Shown piece by piece: positions 15,647 to 23,332 of a stretch of DNA of 38,169 bases. The notes beneath the pieces are model-generated. The model saw only the letters and a program-made list of their open reading frames with translations. It ran no database searches and was not told the origin of the DNA. The stretch comes from Bryobacterales bacterium (GTDB lineage: Bacteria; Acidobacteriota; Terriglobia; Bryobacterales; Bryobacteraceae). The stretch lies in assembly GCA_016789745.1 (NCBI GenBank), contig JAEUQF010000228.1, positions 1 to 38,169 of the forward strand. The letters run 5' to 3'. Each line of letters starts with the position of its first letter. The stretch's first letter is position 1. Position numbers and translations under genes: made by a program.

Positions 15647-16075
15647 TCAGCCTGCCACGGAATTCAACGAACGCTCCGGCCGTTGCAGTAACCGGCCCAC
15701 CGTCTCGCCCAGTTGCAGAAACTCATCCAGATCCGATGGCTTGCGGAAATACGCCGTCGCCCCCAGGCGAGCCACCTCCCGCCGGTCCGCATCATTATCG
15801 GAGGAACTCACCACCATCACCGGAACCTCCCGCCAGCGCTCTCCCTGCCGGACGGCGTGCAGCACTTCCATCCCTGTGCGCTTAGGCAGATTCAGATCCA
15901 ACAGGATCAACGCAGGCATCTGCGATTCGGGATCCCCGTCGCAGCGGGCAAGCCAGGCGAGCGCCTCCTCGCCATCCCGCAACACTTCCAGGTGGTGCCC
16001 AAGTCCAAGGCTGGCCAAGGCTTCGCGAACCAGGATTACGTCTCCCGGATTGTCCTCAACTAAAAGGATGAGCAG
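15647..16075 (-). CDS. Single-domain response regulator (Rcp1-like) with a probable CTG start
   Basis: The receiver domain has its acidic pair in LLVEDNPGD, the phospho-acceptor Asp in LILLDLNLPKRTG, the switch Ser/Thr in VMVVSSSDN and the conserved Lys in YFRKPSD. There is no output domain, so it acts through protein contact. The first ATG/GTG/TTG in frame (TTG at 16018) would remove the first strand and the acidic pocket. The homologous sequence continues upstream to KPLLILLVEDN and is preceded by T, E and an in-frame TAG at 16088-16090. A CTG at 16073-16075 lies 6 bases after GGAG (16082-16085, minus strand) and is the best start. Alternatively an original GTG was destroyed by a one-base insertion (GTAG for GTG). 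Convergent with the kinase-like gene, 3 bases apart. Confidence 0.75.
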   Translation of the reverse strand: MLILLVEDNPGDVILVREALASLGLGHHLEVLRDGEEALAWLARCDGDPESQMPALILLDLNLPKRTGMEVLHAVRQGERWREVPVMVVSSSDNDADRREVARLGATAYFRKPSDLDEFLQLGETVGRLLQRPERSLNSVAG

Positions 16076-16119
16076 GGGTTTCTCCGTCTACAGTGGATGC
16101 ACGACCCGGAGCAGTTGTT

Positions 16120-17253
16120 TCACGATGCGGTCTTATTTGCCAGAAGACGGGCGGCAATATAGCTGAGGGGGTCTTCGCGCTCGCGAGCCATTTCAGCCAG
16201 GGTGAAATACTCACCCGCCTTGTGCGCCAACTGCAATGGAGTAGGACACGTCAGGTAGCTGGCGGGCACTTCGCTCAGGTGTTCCCGAGCAACAGCCAGT
16301 GCATCGCCGGCACGGTCCAGCTTGAGTAGCAGGTGTACCAGTACCTGCGCCGGCATGCTCTCTTCCGGTTCTTGCGCGATCTTCTCGCGGAAGTGCGCGA
16401 TGACGCCCTCCACATCCCGGCCCAACAGCGCATCGGCGTACTTGCCGTAATCAACGAACGGATTGTCGAAGGGAGGATTGCCGCGAATGTGCAGAGGCAT
16501 CGACAGCTTGCGGCCATAGGCGCACATCTCGGAAATCAGCTCAAGAGTGGCGGGATCCTGCGTCTCAGCCGCATATTGCACCACGGAGTTCAGGTGCGAG
16601 GTGTCGACGTAATAGTCGTACTCCCCAAACAGCCAGTCGCGGCCGTCGATCAGTTCGGTAATATGCGCGCCGGCAGGCTCGGCCCCTTCGTGCCCCTTTA
16701 CCGCGTCGCGCAGGTTGGTGAGCAGTTCCTGGTAGAGGGCGCTGCTGATCAGCGCCATGCACTCGCTGCGCTTCGCGCTGACGCCGTACATGCCGAACAA
16801 GGTAATGGCGCGGCACATGCCATATTGCTTCAGGATCAGGTCAATACCTTTGACGGGATGCAGCCCCTGCTGGAAGGCAATCTCGATGATGCCTTCGATA
16901 TTGTCTCCTGGCTCAACGGACTCGATGGCCTTGGACACGGGCGCCAGATCGCCGATGGCGCGAAAATAGGGGAACGCACGTTCGATCTGACCCGTTTCCA
17001 GGAACAGCGTGCCCACTTCCCGCGCGGTCTCCACCATGAACTGCTCGTAGCCGGCCTGTTTATCAGAGGGTAGATTGCCGTCGGTCTGAATCAACGGCAG
17101 GCCGAGTTCAAAACGCCGCTGCATCAGCTTTGTTTCAAACAGCAGGGCGTAGTTCTGTTCGGCGCGGCACTGGTCCGCCACCAGCGCGAAGGCATCTAAA
17201 GGAGAACGCCCGGCGAGCGCGGCATCCAGGGCAGCAAAGACTTGCGAGTCCAT
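16120..17253 (-). CDS. Conserved-looking helical protein of unknown function
   Basis: The 377-residue product starts at the ATG 17251-17253; the open frame extends further upstream, but that part overlaps the receptor gene and has no protein-like composition. There is no signal peptide and no transmembrane segment, so it is cytosolic. It is mostly helical, with repeat-like pairs near the C-terminus (VLVHLLLKLDRAGDALAVAREHL, LAHKAGEYFTLAEMAREREDP), suggesting a TPR-like or HEAT-like superhelix. The centre has an aromatic stretch (GRDWLFGEYDYYVDTSHLNSVVQYA). I do not recognise a family. It lies downstream of the Oar-like receptor on the same strand, 47 bases away, and upstream of the response regulator. 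Confidence 0.75.
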   Translation of the reverse strand: MDSQVFAALDAALAGRSPLDAFALVADQCRAEQNYALLFETKLMQRRFELGLPLIQTDGNLPSDKQAGYEQFMVETAREVGTLFLETGQIERAFPYFRAIGDLAPVSKAIESVEPGDNIEGIIEIAFQQGLHPVKGIDLILKQYGMCRAITLFGMYGVSAKRSECMALISSALYQELLTNLRDAVKGHEGAEPAGAHITELIDGRDWLFGEYDYYVDTSHLNSVVQYAAETQDPATLELISEMCAYGRKLSMPLHIRGNPPFDNPFVDYGKYADALLGRDVEGVIAHFREKIAQEPEESMPAQVLVHLLLKLDRAGDALAVAREHLSEVPASYLTCPTPLQLAHKAGEYFTLAEMAREREDPLSYIAARLLANKTAS

Positions 17254-17300
17254 CTGTCCACGATACCCCGATCGGCCGGGCGTGTCGTCAATCGGCTTGC

Positions 17301-20300
17301 TTAGAACTGCACCCGCAGCCCAAGCTGTACGTTTCTTGGTCCGACGTTGGTTGTGCCGGACACCTTGCCGAAGTCGCCCGATCCAACGGTGGTGTTGGCG
17401 CGGCCGAACTGCGGCGTGTTGGTCATGTTGAACATCTCCGCGCGGAACTGCGCCTTCCAGCGTTCCCCCCAGCGAAAGTTCTTCAGAATCGCCAGGTCGG
17501 CGTGGTTCGTGGGACCGAAGCGGATGTTCGGCGTCCAGCGCGTGAGGTTGCCCATTTCGTATTGGCCGGGTGCGACGAACGCCGCCTGGTTGAACCATTG
17601 ATCCGGCGTCGGATTGCTGACGGCGGCCGTCTTCAGATCCGCCACGTTCGGGCGCTGCACCTGGAAGCCGTAGGCGCTGAGGGTGTTCGGCGCCGTAAAG
17701 CCCAGCGGCAGTCCATGCGAGAAGCGGATGATCGTGGAAACCTGCCAGCCGCCGATGATGGCGTTGGCCACGGGATTTATGTCGGCCAGGTATTTGCGGC
17801 CCTTGCCGATGGGCATCTCGTAAACAAGCGCATTCACAAAGCTCTGGGGGATATCATGGGCGCTGATGGAACGGTCCACCTGCAGGTTGTAGTAGTCGCG
17901 CATCGTATCGCCGACCTCCCATCCCTGCCATTCGCTGGCATTGTCGATGGCCTTCGACCACTGGTAGGTGGTCAACAGGTTCAGTTGGCCGGAAATCTGC
18001 CAGTTGTAGCGAACCACCAGGGCGTTGAACGAAGAGCTGGCGCCCGGCGTATCGCCCGAGACGTTGACGGCGGTGAACTGCGGGTACGGCCGCAGCAGAC
18101 GATGGCGTGGCACCGTCGCGCCGGCCAACACGCCCGTAGCGATGACGCCGCGGAAGGGATTCGGTACCGCGTCATTCAACGAAGCACCCAGTCCGAGTTG
18201 CGACGGATGCAGTTGGTTGGCCTGCTGTCCGGTGCCGAACAGCAGTTTGCGGCCCTGCGAACCCGTGTAGCCGACTTCGAGCACCATGTTCTTCGCCAGT
18301 TCATACTGGAAGTCGAAGCTGAAGTTCTGCACGTAGCTAAGCGGGTGATGCCGCGAGAAGGCATTGACAGAGTCGCCCACCTGGGTTAGCAGGCCGAGGG
18401 AACTGCCCGCCGGCTGCGTGAAACCTTGCGGGAAGGGGTTGCGCAACAGGGCACCCGTGTTGGGGTTGATGCCGTCGCCGCCCACGGTGGATACCCAGGT
18501 GGTGGTGGTAGCAAAGCCCTGATTGGTGCCGCCGCCGGTCTGCGGATAGAAGATGCCGTAGCCGCCGCGCACTACCAGCTTATCGGTAACCTTGTACGCC
18601 ATGCCGATACGGGGCGCGAAGTTGGCCCACGTCGTATTCCAGGCGCCCTGCCCCGGTTGCACGAACACCAGCCCGCCCTTGAGGGGCAGACCCGTCTGCC
18701 GGGCCAGGGGGCTTTCCACCTGGTAGTCGAAGTTGTTGAGCCGGTTGAAACGCTCGGTGCGCCCCAACTGTGCCTCCCAGCGCAGGCCTAGGTGCATCGT
18801 CAGGCGGCGGTTGACACGCCAACTGTCCTGGATGTAAGCACCGTAGTACTTGGAGGTAACCGCCGTAGCGGCGCCGATAGGAGCACTGCCGCTGGCGCCG
18901 GTACCCAGCAGTAGCGACGCGATGCCGTCGCCGGTGACCGTGCTGGCGACAGCCGCCACTGGCCCGGACGTTAGGCCACGTGTGAAGCTGAACTCGGGCG
19001 TGTTGAAGTCGGTGTTGTTCAGCCGCGCCAACTCGCCGATCCAACCGAACTTCAAGCTGTGCGACCCGAGTTCCTTGGTCAGGTTCACCTGCAGGTTGTG
19101 CGTCTCACGCGGAACGTTCAGGAAGCGGCGGTTGAACAGGCTGGTGTAGCCCTGCGCCGCAAAGCCCGGGTAGGTTGCGGTCTGGAACTGCGACACCAGC
19201 GCCTGTGAGAAGCCCAAATTCGTGGCATTCAGGCCCGTCGACGGCGAGTTCTGATTCTCCCGCCAACGCCCGGAGCCGAACAGGATATTGATGACCCAGG
19301 TAGGCGTCGGCGTGATGGTGTTGCCGAACACGAGTTGGTGCCGCGGGTTCACGTCGGAGAAGTTCGTATCCGCGCCATTGCCGAAGAATACCGGCGCCAC
19401 GTTCTCCTGCCAGGCCTTGGTGAAGCGCCCGAACATGGTCCACTTCTCGTTCTTGGCCCAGTCGATGCGGGCGTCCATGCGGTCGTTGATCGTGGTGGTC
19501 TTGCCCGTCGCAACGAAGTTTCGGGCGTTCGTGAACGGGTCGCCCTGAGTGTTGGGGCGGGGGTAGAACGACATCACCTTCGCCGCCACCGGATCAATCA
19601 GGTTCGACGGAATAACGTTGCCCGGGAACGGATCGCGGATGAAGCCGGAGCCGCTGGGGTTCGGCCGCGTCGTGAACGGATTGTAGATGGTCGCCTGGGT
19701 ACCGTTGGCATTGAACGTTTGTGAGAAGTTGCCCGCACGCTGCAGGTCTGTGGGCACGCTGGAAATGTTTGTGCCCGGCGAGCCCTGGCGCAGCCCTTCA
19801 TACGCGCCGAAGAAGTACAACCGTTTCGACTTCCAGATGGGTCCACCCAAGGTGGCGCCGAACTGGTTGCGTTGGAACAATACGCGCTTGAGGCCGGAGC
19901 GGTTGTTGGCCCAGGAGTTGGCATCCAGCTTGTCGTTGCGCAGGAACTCGAACAGCGCGCCATGGAAATCGTTGGAGCCGCCGCGCGTGATCATGTTCAC
20001 CGCGCCGCCGTCGGACTTACCGAACTGCGCGTCGAACTGATTGCGCGAGATGCTGACTTCCTGCACGGAATCGACGCTGGGCGACGCGATCAGCCCGCCC
20101 CAATCCACGGCGGAAGCCGGAACGCCGTCAATGAGCGTCAAGCCCGCCTGGCCCCGGCCGCCGTTCATGGAAAAGCGATTGTGATTCTGATCCTGCGTAG
20201 CCTGCGAGATGCCCGTGCGCACCGCAATGACGCCGGCATTCACGTGTACCAGCACGAACGGGTTGCGGGCATTCACCGGCAGATCGAGCACCGCCTGCTG

Positions 20301-20717
20301 GTCCAGTGTGACCGAGCGGTTTGCTGACTGCGTGTCTAACATGGTGACGCCGCCGGTGACTTCCACCACCTGGCTCACTTCACCAAGTTCTAACTTGAAG
20401 TTGACTTCCAAAGTCTGGTTCACACGCAGGGTAACCGCACTTTGCACACTCTTGCGGAATCCCTGCATCTCTACGCTCACTTCGTAGTTGCCCGGAGGCA
20501 GTTGCGAGAGCACGTAGAGCCCGTCTCCGCTGGTTTGCACGGAACGGACATCGTTTGTTGCTTCGTTTCGGGCTCGCACGGTGGCGGCCGGAATGGATGC
20601 GGCGTTCGGATCAGTGACCGTGCCGGAAATGGTGCCGGTGAAAACCTGCGCGAAGGCAGAATCCCACGGCAGCAGCAGGCACAGCACAAGGGTGCCCGTA
20701 AGACTACGCAGTCTCAT
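17301..20717 (-). CDS. Oar-like TonB-dependent outer-membrane receptor with carboxypeptidase-regulatory domain
   Basis: The 1138-residue protein has a signal peptide (RLRSLTGTLVLCLLLPWDSAFA) followed by a carboxypeptidase-regulatory-like domain at about 25-115 (GTISGTVTDPNAASIPAATV, QLPPGNYEVSVEMQGF). A TonB plug region follows (DSVQEVSISRNQFDAQFG, GGAVNMITRGGSNDFHGALFEFLRND). The rest is a long beta-barrel ending in VQLGLRVQF with a terminal Phe. This architecture is greatly expanded in Solibacter-type Acidobacteriota, where such proteins are thought to import complex organic substrates. No classical TonB box is clear after the regulatory domain. A GGGAGGAG sequence lies about 12 bases before the ATG. 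The substrate is unknown. Confidence 0.95.
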   Translation of the reverse strand: MRLRSLTGTLVLCLLLPWDSAFAQVFTGTISGTVTDPNAASIPAATVRARNEATNDVRSVQTSGDGLYVLSQLPPGNYEVSVEMQGFRKSVQSAVTLRVNQTLEVNFKLELGEVSQVVEVTGGVTMLDTQSANRSVTLDQQAVLDLPVNARNPFVLVHVNAGVIAVRTGISQATQDQNHNRFSMNGGRGQAGLTLIDGVPASAVDWGGLIASPSVDSVQEVSISRNQFDAQFGKSDGGAVNMITRGGSNDFHGALFEFLRNDKLDANSWANNRSGLKRVLFQRNQFGATLGGPIWKSKRLYFFGAYEGLRQGSPGTNISSVPTDLQRAGNFSQTFNANGTQATIYNPFTTRPNPSGSGFIRDPFPGNVIPSNLIDPVAAKVMSFYPRPNTQGDPFTNARNFVATGKTTTINDRMDARIDWAKNEKWTMFGRFTKAWQENVAPVFFGNGADTNFSDVNPRHQLVFGNTITPTPTWVINILFGSGRWRENQNSPSTGLNATNLGFSQALVSQFQTATYPGFAAQGYTSLFNRRFLNVPRETHNLQVNLTKELGSHSLKFGWIGELARLNNTDFNTPEFSFTRGLTSGPVAAVASTVTGDGIASLLLGTGASGSAPIGAATAVTSKYYGAYIQDSWRVNRRLTMHLGLRWEAQLGRTERFNRLNNFDYQVESPLARQTGLPLKGGLVFVQPGQGAWNTTWANFAPRIGMAYKVTDKLVVRGGYGIFYPQTGGGTNQGFATTTTWVSTVGGDGINPNTGALLRNPFPQGFTQPAGSSLGLLTQVGDSVNAFSRHHPLSYVQNFSFDFQYELAKNMVLEVGYTGSQGRKLLFGTGQQANQLHPSQLGLGASLNDAVPNPFRGVIATGVLAGATVPRHRLLRPYPQFTAVNVSGDTPGASSSFNALVVRYNWQISGQLNLLTTYQWSKAIDNASEWQGWEVGDTMRDYYNLQVDRSISAHDIPQSFVNALVYEMPIGKGRKYLADINPVANAIIGGWQVSTIIRFSHGLPLGFTAPNTLSAYGFQVQRPNVADLKTAAVSNPTPDQWFNQAAFVAPGQYEMGNLTRWTPNIRFGPTNHADLAILKNFRWGERWKAQFRAEMFNMTNTPQFGRANTTVGSGDFGKVSGTTNVGPRNVQLGLRVQF

Positions 20718-20752
20718 TTGTTGATTGGCTCCTCCCAGGAAGCGTTACGGAA

Positions 20753-22273
20753 ATGCTACGACTATATACCAGGCAGATGAACGGCGGCAAAGGGGTCCTC
20801 ATGATGTTGCTGTGCGGCTGGGCACGCGCGACCGCGCAGGATGCCAGCGCTGCCTGCGCCACCTGCCACCGGGAGATTGCCGCCGTCTACCGAACAACGC
20901 CCATGGCGCGAACCAGCAGCCGGGGTGTCGTGGCTTTGCCGAAGCAGGATGCAACCGTTGGGCCGTACCGCTTGTTGACGGCGGGCATCCTGCAGTATCC
21001 CGGTGGGGAGCGCAAGTTGGAGTTCACTTTGGGCTCCGGCAGTTCCGGCCACAGCTACCTGTTCCGGCGCGATGGATACCTGTATCAGGCTCCTGTTTCT
21101 TACTACCGTTCGATGCTGACCTTTGATCATTCGCCGGGATACAGCCCGGAGCGCCTGGAAATGGCCCGCGCCGTGGAGCCTGCTTGTCTGCAATGCCATA
21201 CCACCGGCATGCAGCCCGTCGCGGGTACACAGAACCGCTTCGCCGACCCGCCCTATCGCGAGGATGGGATCGGCTGTGAACGGTGCCATGGCTCCGGCGC
21301 GGCCCATCGGAAGGCGCCGCGGCGAGGCAATATTGTCAATCCCGCGAAGCTGGATCCGGAACGCCGCGACAGCGTGTGCGCCCAATGCCATCTGACCGGA
21401 GCGGCGCGTATTGCGCGCACGACGCCAGGCACCTACCAGCCCGGCGGCAGACTCAGCGAGCATCTGGCGGTGTTCGTCTGGACGGCATCCACCGGCGAAC
21501 TCAGCGCCACCAGCCACTATGACCGCCTGGAACAAAGCGGCTGCAAGAAGGCCAGCGGCGCGAAGCTGTGGTGCGGCTCATGCCATAGCCCGCATCCGGT
21601 GAAGGCTGCCAGCTACGACGCAGCCTGCCAGAACTGCCATGCGACCAAGCCGTGCACGGCGGGCAAGAAGGCGGACTGCGCCGGTTGCCATATGCCGAAA
21701 GGACCGTCGCGCACCGTGGACCATCTGGCGTTTACGGACCACGCCATTCCGCGCAAGCCAGGCGTCCCACTGACGGAAGGAGACAAGTCGGAGTTAGTCA
21801 GCTTTTGGCGAAACACGCCGGAAGTTCGTGACCTGGCGCTGGGGTATTCGGTGGTGGCACCCACGGTGGCGGCCGTTCGCCCGCGAACGTTGCAGTTGCT
21901 GCAGAAAGCCGAAGCCGAGAACCCGAAAGACGTGCCGGTGCTGGCGCAGTTGGCAACGTTCTATGAACGCATGCGGCGCGGCGCCCAGGCGGCCGAGTTG
22001 ACCGAACGGATCTACACCCTCGACCCGAATCATCAGGCAACCCTGGTGAACCTGGGCAGTGAACGGGCCAAGCAGGGCCGCCTGCCGGAGGCGATCGCCC
22101 TTTGGAAGAAGGCCTTGCTGCGCAACCCGGCATTGACTCCGGCACGTGTGAACCTGGCTGTTGCGTTATACCAATCGGGGGAGAAGGAACAGGCACGGCG
22201 CGAGTTGGAGACAGCCCTCGTTTGGGATCCGGGATCAGAACAGGCACAGCGATTGTTGGACGAGATGCGCTAA
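20753..22273 (+). CDS. Exported multiheme c-type cytochrome with C-terminal TPRs
   Basis: The 506-residue protein has an N-terminal signal sequence (VLMMLLCGWARATAQ) and seven CxxCH haem-binding motifs: CATCH (35-39), CLQCH, CERCH, CAQCH, CGSCH, CQNCH and CAGCH, all in the first 60 percent. This resembles the cytochrome c554/NrfA-like multihaem group that accepts or passes electrons in the periplasm. From about residue 370 it turns into TPRs (PKDVPVLAQLATFYERM, PNHQATLVNLGSERAKQGRLPEAIALWKKAL). Additional free His residues in the haem region are candidates for distal ligands. The start at 20753 has an AGGAAG 10 bases upstream; ATG 20777 is an alternative that gives a shorter n-region. It is divergent from the receptor, and its last 4 bases overlap the end of the lipoprotein gene. 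Confidence 0.88.
   Translation: MLRLYTRQMNGGKGVLMMLLCGWARATAQDASAACATCHREIAAVYRTTPMARTSSRGVVALPKQDATVGPYRLLTAGILQYPGGERKLEFTLGSGSSGHSYLFRRDGYLYQAPVSYYRSMLTFDHSPGYSPERLEMARAVEPACLQCHTTGMQPVAGTQNRFADPPYREDGIGCERCHGSGAAHRKAPRRGNIVNPAKLDPERRDSVCAQCHLTGAARIARTTPGTYQPGGRLSEHLAVFVWTASTGELSATSHYDRLEQSGCKKASGAKLWCGSCHSPHPVKAASYDAACQNCHATKPCTAGKKADCAGCHMPKGPSRTVDHLAFTDHAIPRKPGVPLTEGDKSELVSFWRNTPEVRDLALGYSVVAPTVAAVRPRTLQLLQKAEAENPKDVPVLAQLATFYERMRRGAQAAELTERIYTLDPNHQATLVNLGSERAKQGRLPEAIALWKKALLRNPALTPARVNLAVALYQSGEKEQARRELETALVWDPGSEQAQRLLDEMR
20763..20790 (-). promoter_or_regulatory. Candidate promoter for the Oar-like receptor
   Basis: On the minus strand TTGCCG (20790-20785) is followed after 16 bases by TATATA (20768-20763). 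The transcript would start near 20756 and have a leader of about 40 bases. The site lies inside the first codons of the divergent cytochrome gene, whichever start that gene uses. Confidence 0.4.
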
Positions 22274-22602
22274 CGGCGGACTGGCTGGAATGCGATCCGC
22301 GAACCGCCGGTCTGCTCCAATCGCACGTCTACGCGCGCGGTACTCTGCTCCAGAACAGGGCCGGCGGCACTCTCCTGCCGGTCTCCCGCCTTATACGTGA
22401 CGGTTAGCTCCTGCCCTTCCACGGGCTTCATCCGAAGCGTTTGTTTCTGCTCCGAAGCCAGGGAAGCGAAGAACTCCTTTTGCGGGCCGACAATCACGTA
22501 GATGTCGGTAACGGGGGAAGCCGTTTCAAGCGTGATCTCCACGCCGCCGCGCGAACACGACAGCAGGGACGCCAATAACATGGCCATCGCCAGGCGCTTC
22601 AA
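22270..22602 (-). CDS. Small lipoprotein coupled to the toxin-44-like gene
   Basis: The 110-residue product has a lipoprotein signal: basic start (KRLAMAM), hydrophobic core and the lipobox LLSC ending at about Cys16. The mature part (about 94 residues) is beta-rich and Thr/Val-rich (VEITLETASPVTDIYVIV, LTVTYKAGDRQESAAG). I do not recognise a family. The TTG start at 22600-22602 is well supported: AGGAGG at 22614-22609 lies 6 bases upstream, and the start overlaps the stop of the upstream gene (TTGA). Its placement directly behind a possible toxin-domain gene would suit an immunity or accessory protein acting in the periplasm, but it could equally be an unrelated lipoprotein. Confidence 0.75.
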   Translation of the reverse strand: MKRLAMAMLLASLLSCSRGGVEITLETASPVTDIYVIVGPQKEFFASLASEQKQTLRMKPVEGQELTVTYKAGDRQESAAGPVLEQSTARVDVRLEQTGGSRIAFQPVRR

Positions 22603-23288
22603 CGGCGCCCTCCTGCCGCCGGCGCCGCTTTCGCCGCGGGTGCGGGACGCTTGGTCAAATCCTTGTTAGACAAAATCTCCATCGTCAGGTCGAACACCGT
22701 CACGAACTTCGGTTTCGCCTGGTAGAGCTTGATCCCGATGGTGATCGAGGCCCGATCGCTGGGGTCATCGAACTTGCGCATGCCTTTCACTCCCGGCGAA
22801 ATCTGCGGCGCGCTTAACCTCGCCAAGCTCGAACCGATCTGCTCCAGCCCGGCGCCGTCCAGCAGCATCGACTCGCTGAAGGCGCACGCCGCACCGACGT
22901 AGCCGTAGTGCACATTGCTCCAGATATCGTAGTAATATTCGTAGCCCTGCAGAATGTGCCAGTAAGGGTTGCGCGCCCCAAACAACTTCGGGATCGTGGT
23001 CTTGTGATCCCAATCGGCGCCCTGCATGACCTTCAGCGTCCAACCGAGCAGCGCCGCGCCCTTGGTGGACATCTTCATGTCCATGCATTGCTGTGGATCC
23101 ATGCCGGCAAAGCCGAGGAACTGCTGCCAAAGCGGTTTGCCCTGCCAGTTCGCAATGCAGGTGTTGGCGTCGAAGGTATTGTTATCGCGGATGAGGCGCG
23201 CATCCTGGCTGTTGGCATTGCGGTTCATCTCATCGATGATGTACTGCATGACCGGAATGGCTTCGTCGACAGTGGAGGGATTCGCCAT
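22599..23288 (-). CDS. Protein resembling the polymorphic-toxin type 44 domain
   Basis: The 229-residue product has no signal peptide. Its central region resembles, from memory, the bacterial toxin 44 family (Pfam Ntox44/Toxin_44): an N-terminal helix (IPVMQYIIDEMNRNANSQDA), then ADWDHK at 91-96, YYDIWSNVHYGYVGAACAFSE at 119-139 and LLDGAGLEQIGSS at 142-154. The family pattern I recall is WDYK, then a GN-NYGATGAA-like segment, then LLRxAGWAQ. After about residue 160 the sequence continues as a beta-rich segment (ASITIGIKLYQAKPKFVTVFDLTMEIL) and an Ala/Pro-rich tail not typical of the toxins. AAGG lies 7 bases before the ATG. It is co-directional with the amidohydrolase 44 bases upstream and coupled to the lipoprotein downstream. 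Toxicity is not established. Confidence 0.6.
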   Translation of the reverse strand: MANPSTVDEAIPVMQYIIDEMNRNANSQDARLIRDNNTFDANTCIANWQGKPLWQQFLGFAGMDPQQCMDMKMSTKGAALLGWTLKVMQGADWDHKTTIPKLFGARNPYWHILQGYEYYYDIWSNVHYGYVGAACAFSESMLLDGAGLEQIGSSLARLSAPQISPGVKGMRKFDDPSDRASITIGIKLYQAKPKFVTVFDLTMEILSNKDLTKRPAPAAKAAPAAGGRR

Positions 23289-23332
23289 GGTTGTGCCTTA
23301 GCCACTAACGCGCAATCGGCGCGGCGAAAGCA

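Noticed and set aside
16120..17598. Extended start for the helical protein at 17598
   Set aside because: The extra residues overlap the receptor gene antisense-frame product and are not protein-like.
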